From assembly GCA_020026395.1 (NCBI GenBank), contig JAHHQM010000018.1, forward strand, positions 1 to 23,477: DNA of 23,477 nucleotides, given 5' to 3'. Positions 22,425-23,477 of this stretch are shown here, piece after piece. The stretch comes from Alistipes sp. Its GTDB lineage: Bacteria; Bacteroidota; Bacteroidia; Bacteroidales; Rikenellaceae. The notes under the pieces were generated by a model that saw only the letters and a program-made list of their open reading frames with translations, ran no database searches and had not been told where the DNA came from. The position numbers and the translations under genes were made by a program. Within the stretch, counting starts at the first letter, position 1. Every line of letters begins with the position of its first letter.

Positions 22425-22879
22425 ATAATATATATTGAAATCGGATTTCGCCCTACATTTATAAGGGTATCCTTTCCCTAATTCTCACCCCGAAATGCGC
22501 TCTTCCATCCCCGATTAATAGATATAGGTGTAGTTGCATCACATCCGCACCCAAGCGCAGAAATCGCCTCTAATCTGCAAAAGGAGGATCGCCGAGTCTG
22601 ACATTCTTCTTTGCGACACTCCGCCCCGTCTCCGTCGAAAGCTCTAACTACATATCTCCTCCGCAGCCACGATACCGCAAAGCATACTGCCATTCTGCTC
22701 CTCCACGGGGATCCATGCCGCCTCTCCAGACACCCCATCACATAGCCAGCCAAACGTCCAAACAAGATAAGCACAGAACAGGTAGTACAAAGCCCTCTGC
22801 CATCTCCTCTCCGCACCTTCCGACAACTCCGTTCCTCGGCAGCGCACGCCCGCCCAAAAGTTTTCTCCCTCCCGCCAAC
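22425..22879. other. G-poor spacer between prfC and the rRNA operon
   Basis: No supported gene. An AT-rich block follows the prfC terminator (22421-22436). The rest is C-rich and G-poor on the plus strand. TCCTCTCCGCACCTT at 22805-22819 is identical to 14451-14465 and is close to TCCTTCGCACCTTC at 9686-9699. A minus-strand frame at 22478-22816 encodes a Cys/Arg-rich peptide with no recognisable family. No tmRNA, 6S, SRP or RNase P RNA signature was recognised. Confidence 0.5.
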
Positions 22880-22923
22880 AAAAAAAACGGATCCAACCGC
22901 CCTACCGACGATCCGATCCGTTT
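22880..22923 (-). terminator. Second, distal terminator of the rRNA operon
   Basis: AAACGGATC (22885-22893) pairs with GATCCGTTT (22915-22923) over a 21-base loop and ends in a T-run of eight on the minus strand. It lies about 50 bases beyond the first rRNA terminator. Confidence 0.75.
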
Positions 22924-22975
22924 CAAATCCTGCTTCCGTTCCCCGCCCCCACCATCCGCAGGTTCGGGCACAAAC

Positions 22976-23005
22976 AAAAAAAGGTCAGACTTCGTGTCTG
23001 ACCTT
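22976..23005 (-). terminator. First terminator of the rRNA operon
   Basis: AAGGTCAGAC (22981-22990) and GTCTGACCTT (22996-23005) form a perfect 10-bp stem over a TTCGT loop, followed on the minus strand by seven T. It starts directly after the 5S rRNA. Confidence 0.93.
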
Positions 23006-23007
23006 GA

Positions 23008-23119
<112 letters not shown>

Positions 23120-23224
23120 AAAGAACGTTTGCTTGATTCTATCCAAGCTGTGTGATAAATATCATCTGTCACACTCAGTATATTTTTGACCCTCCAAAGA
23201 AATGAGATAAAGAATCACTGTAAG

Positions 23225-23477
<253 letters not shown>

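Noticed and set aside
22478..22816. 112-codon minus-strand frame in the spacer beside the rRNA operon
   Set aside because: No family resemblance, odd Cys/Arg content, and located beyond rRNA terminators in biased spacer DNA.

Overview
This window reads as chromosome from a member of the Bacteroidota, most likely an Alistipes-like gut Bacteroidales (the genus is inference). The evidence is the repeated promoter signature TAnnTTTG, sometimes with TTTG or TTG 19-21 bases upstream; leaders without strong Shine-Dalgarno sequences; lipoproteins with an acidic patch after the lipidated cysteine; and families largely confined to this phylum (DUF4837, DUF6029, DUF4988/DUF4465). No insertion sequence, prophage, integrase or CRISPR array is visible.

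Layout, left to right. 1-689 is a hairpin-rich spacer, then lspA (+) and tRNA-Leu(CAG) (+). A C-rich spacer follows, then a cation/proton antiporter (-) divergent from enolase (eno, +). Next come a family 2 glycosyltransferase and an FAD-dependent dehydrogenase in one minus-strand unit, then tRNA-Leu(TAG) (+) with a textbook promoter. From 7.6 to 10.1 kb there is a minus-strand transcription unit: a cobalamin riboswitch, a leader of about 440 bases, and a large DUF4988/DUF4465 surface lipoprotein. Then cls (cardiolipin synthase) and a DUF4837 lipoprotein (both -), divergent from a polysaccharide deacetylase (+), and efp (+). From 14.5 to 17.7 kb lies a three-gene minus-strand operon: a TlpA-like thioredoxin, a DUF6029 outer-membrane barrel, and a lipoprotein with two tandem thioredoxin domains. 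queA (-) and nadB (+) share a very short divergent promoter region, followed by prfC (+). The right edge holds a minus-strand 5S rRNA and the 3' end of a 23S rRNA.

Most genes are housekeeping: lipoprotein maturation, glycolysis, phospholipid synthesis, translation (efp, prfC, two leucine tRNAs, queA) and NAD synthesis (nadB). Two loci stand out. First, the riboswitch-preceded DUF4465 lipoprotein looks like a stand-alone, B12-controlled, surface-exposed B12-binding protein with no transporter gene beside it. Second, the thioredoxin-barrel-double-thioredoxin operon looks like an extracytoplasmic redox relay: the barrel's only two cysteines lie in its last predicted extracellular loop, and its partner lipoprotein carries a surface-export-like acidic tag.

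Non-coding DNA is also unusual. Several spacers are strikingly poor in G on the plus strand whatever the direction of the neighbouring genes. They share short recurring words, including an exact 15-mer in two spacers 8.3 kb apart. The minus-strand rRNA operon fits the minus strand being the leading strand, so replication skew may explain the composition, but not the shared words.
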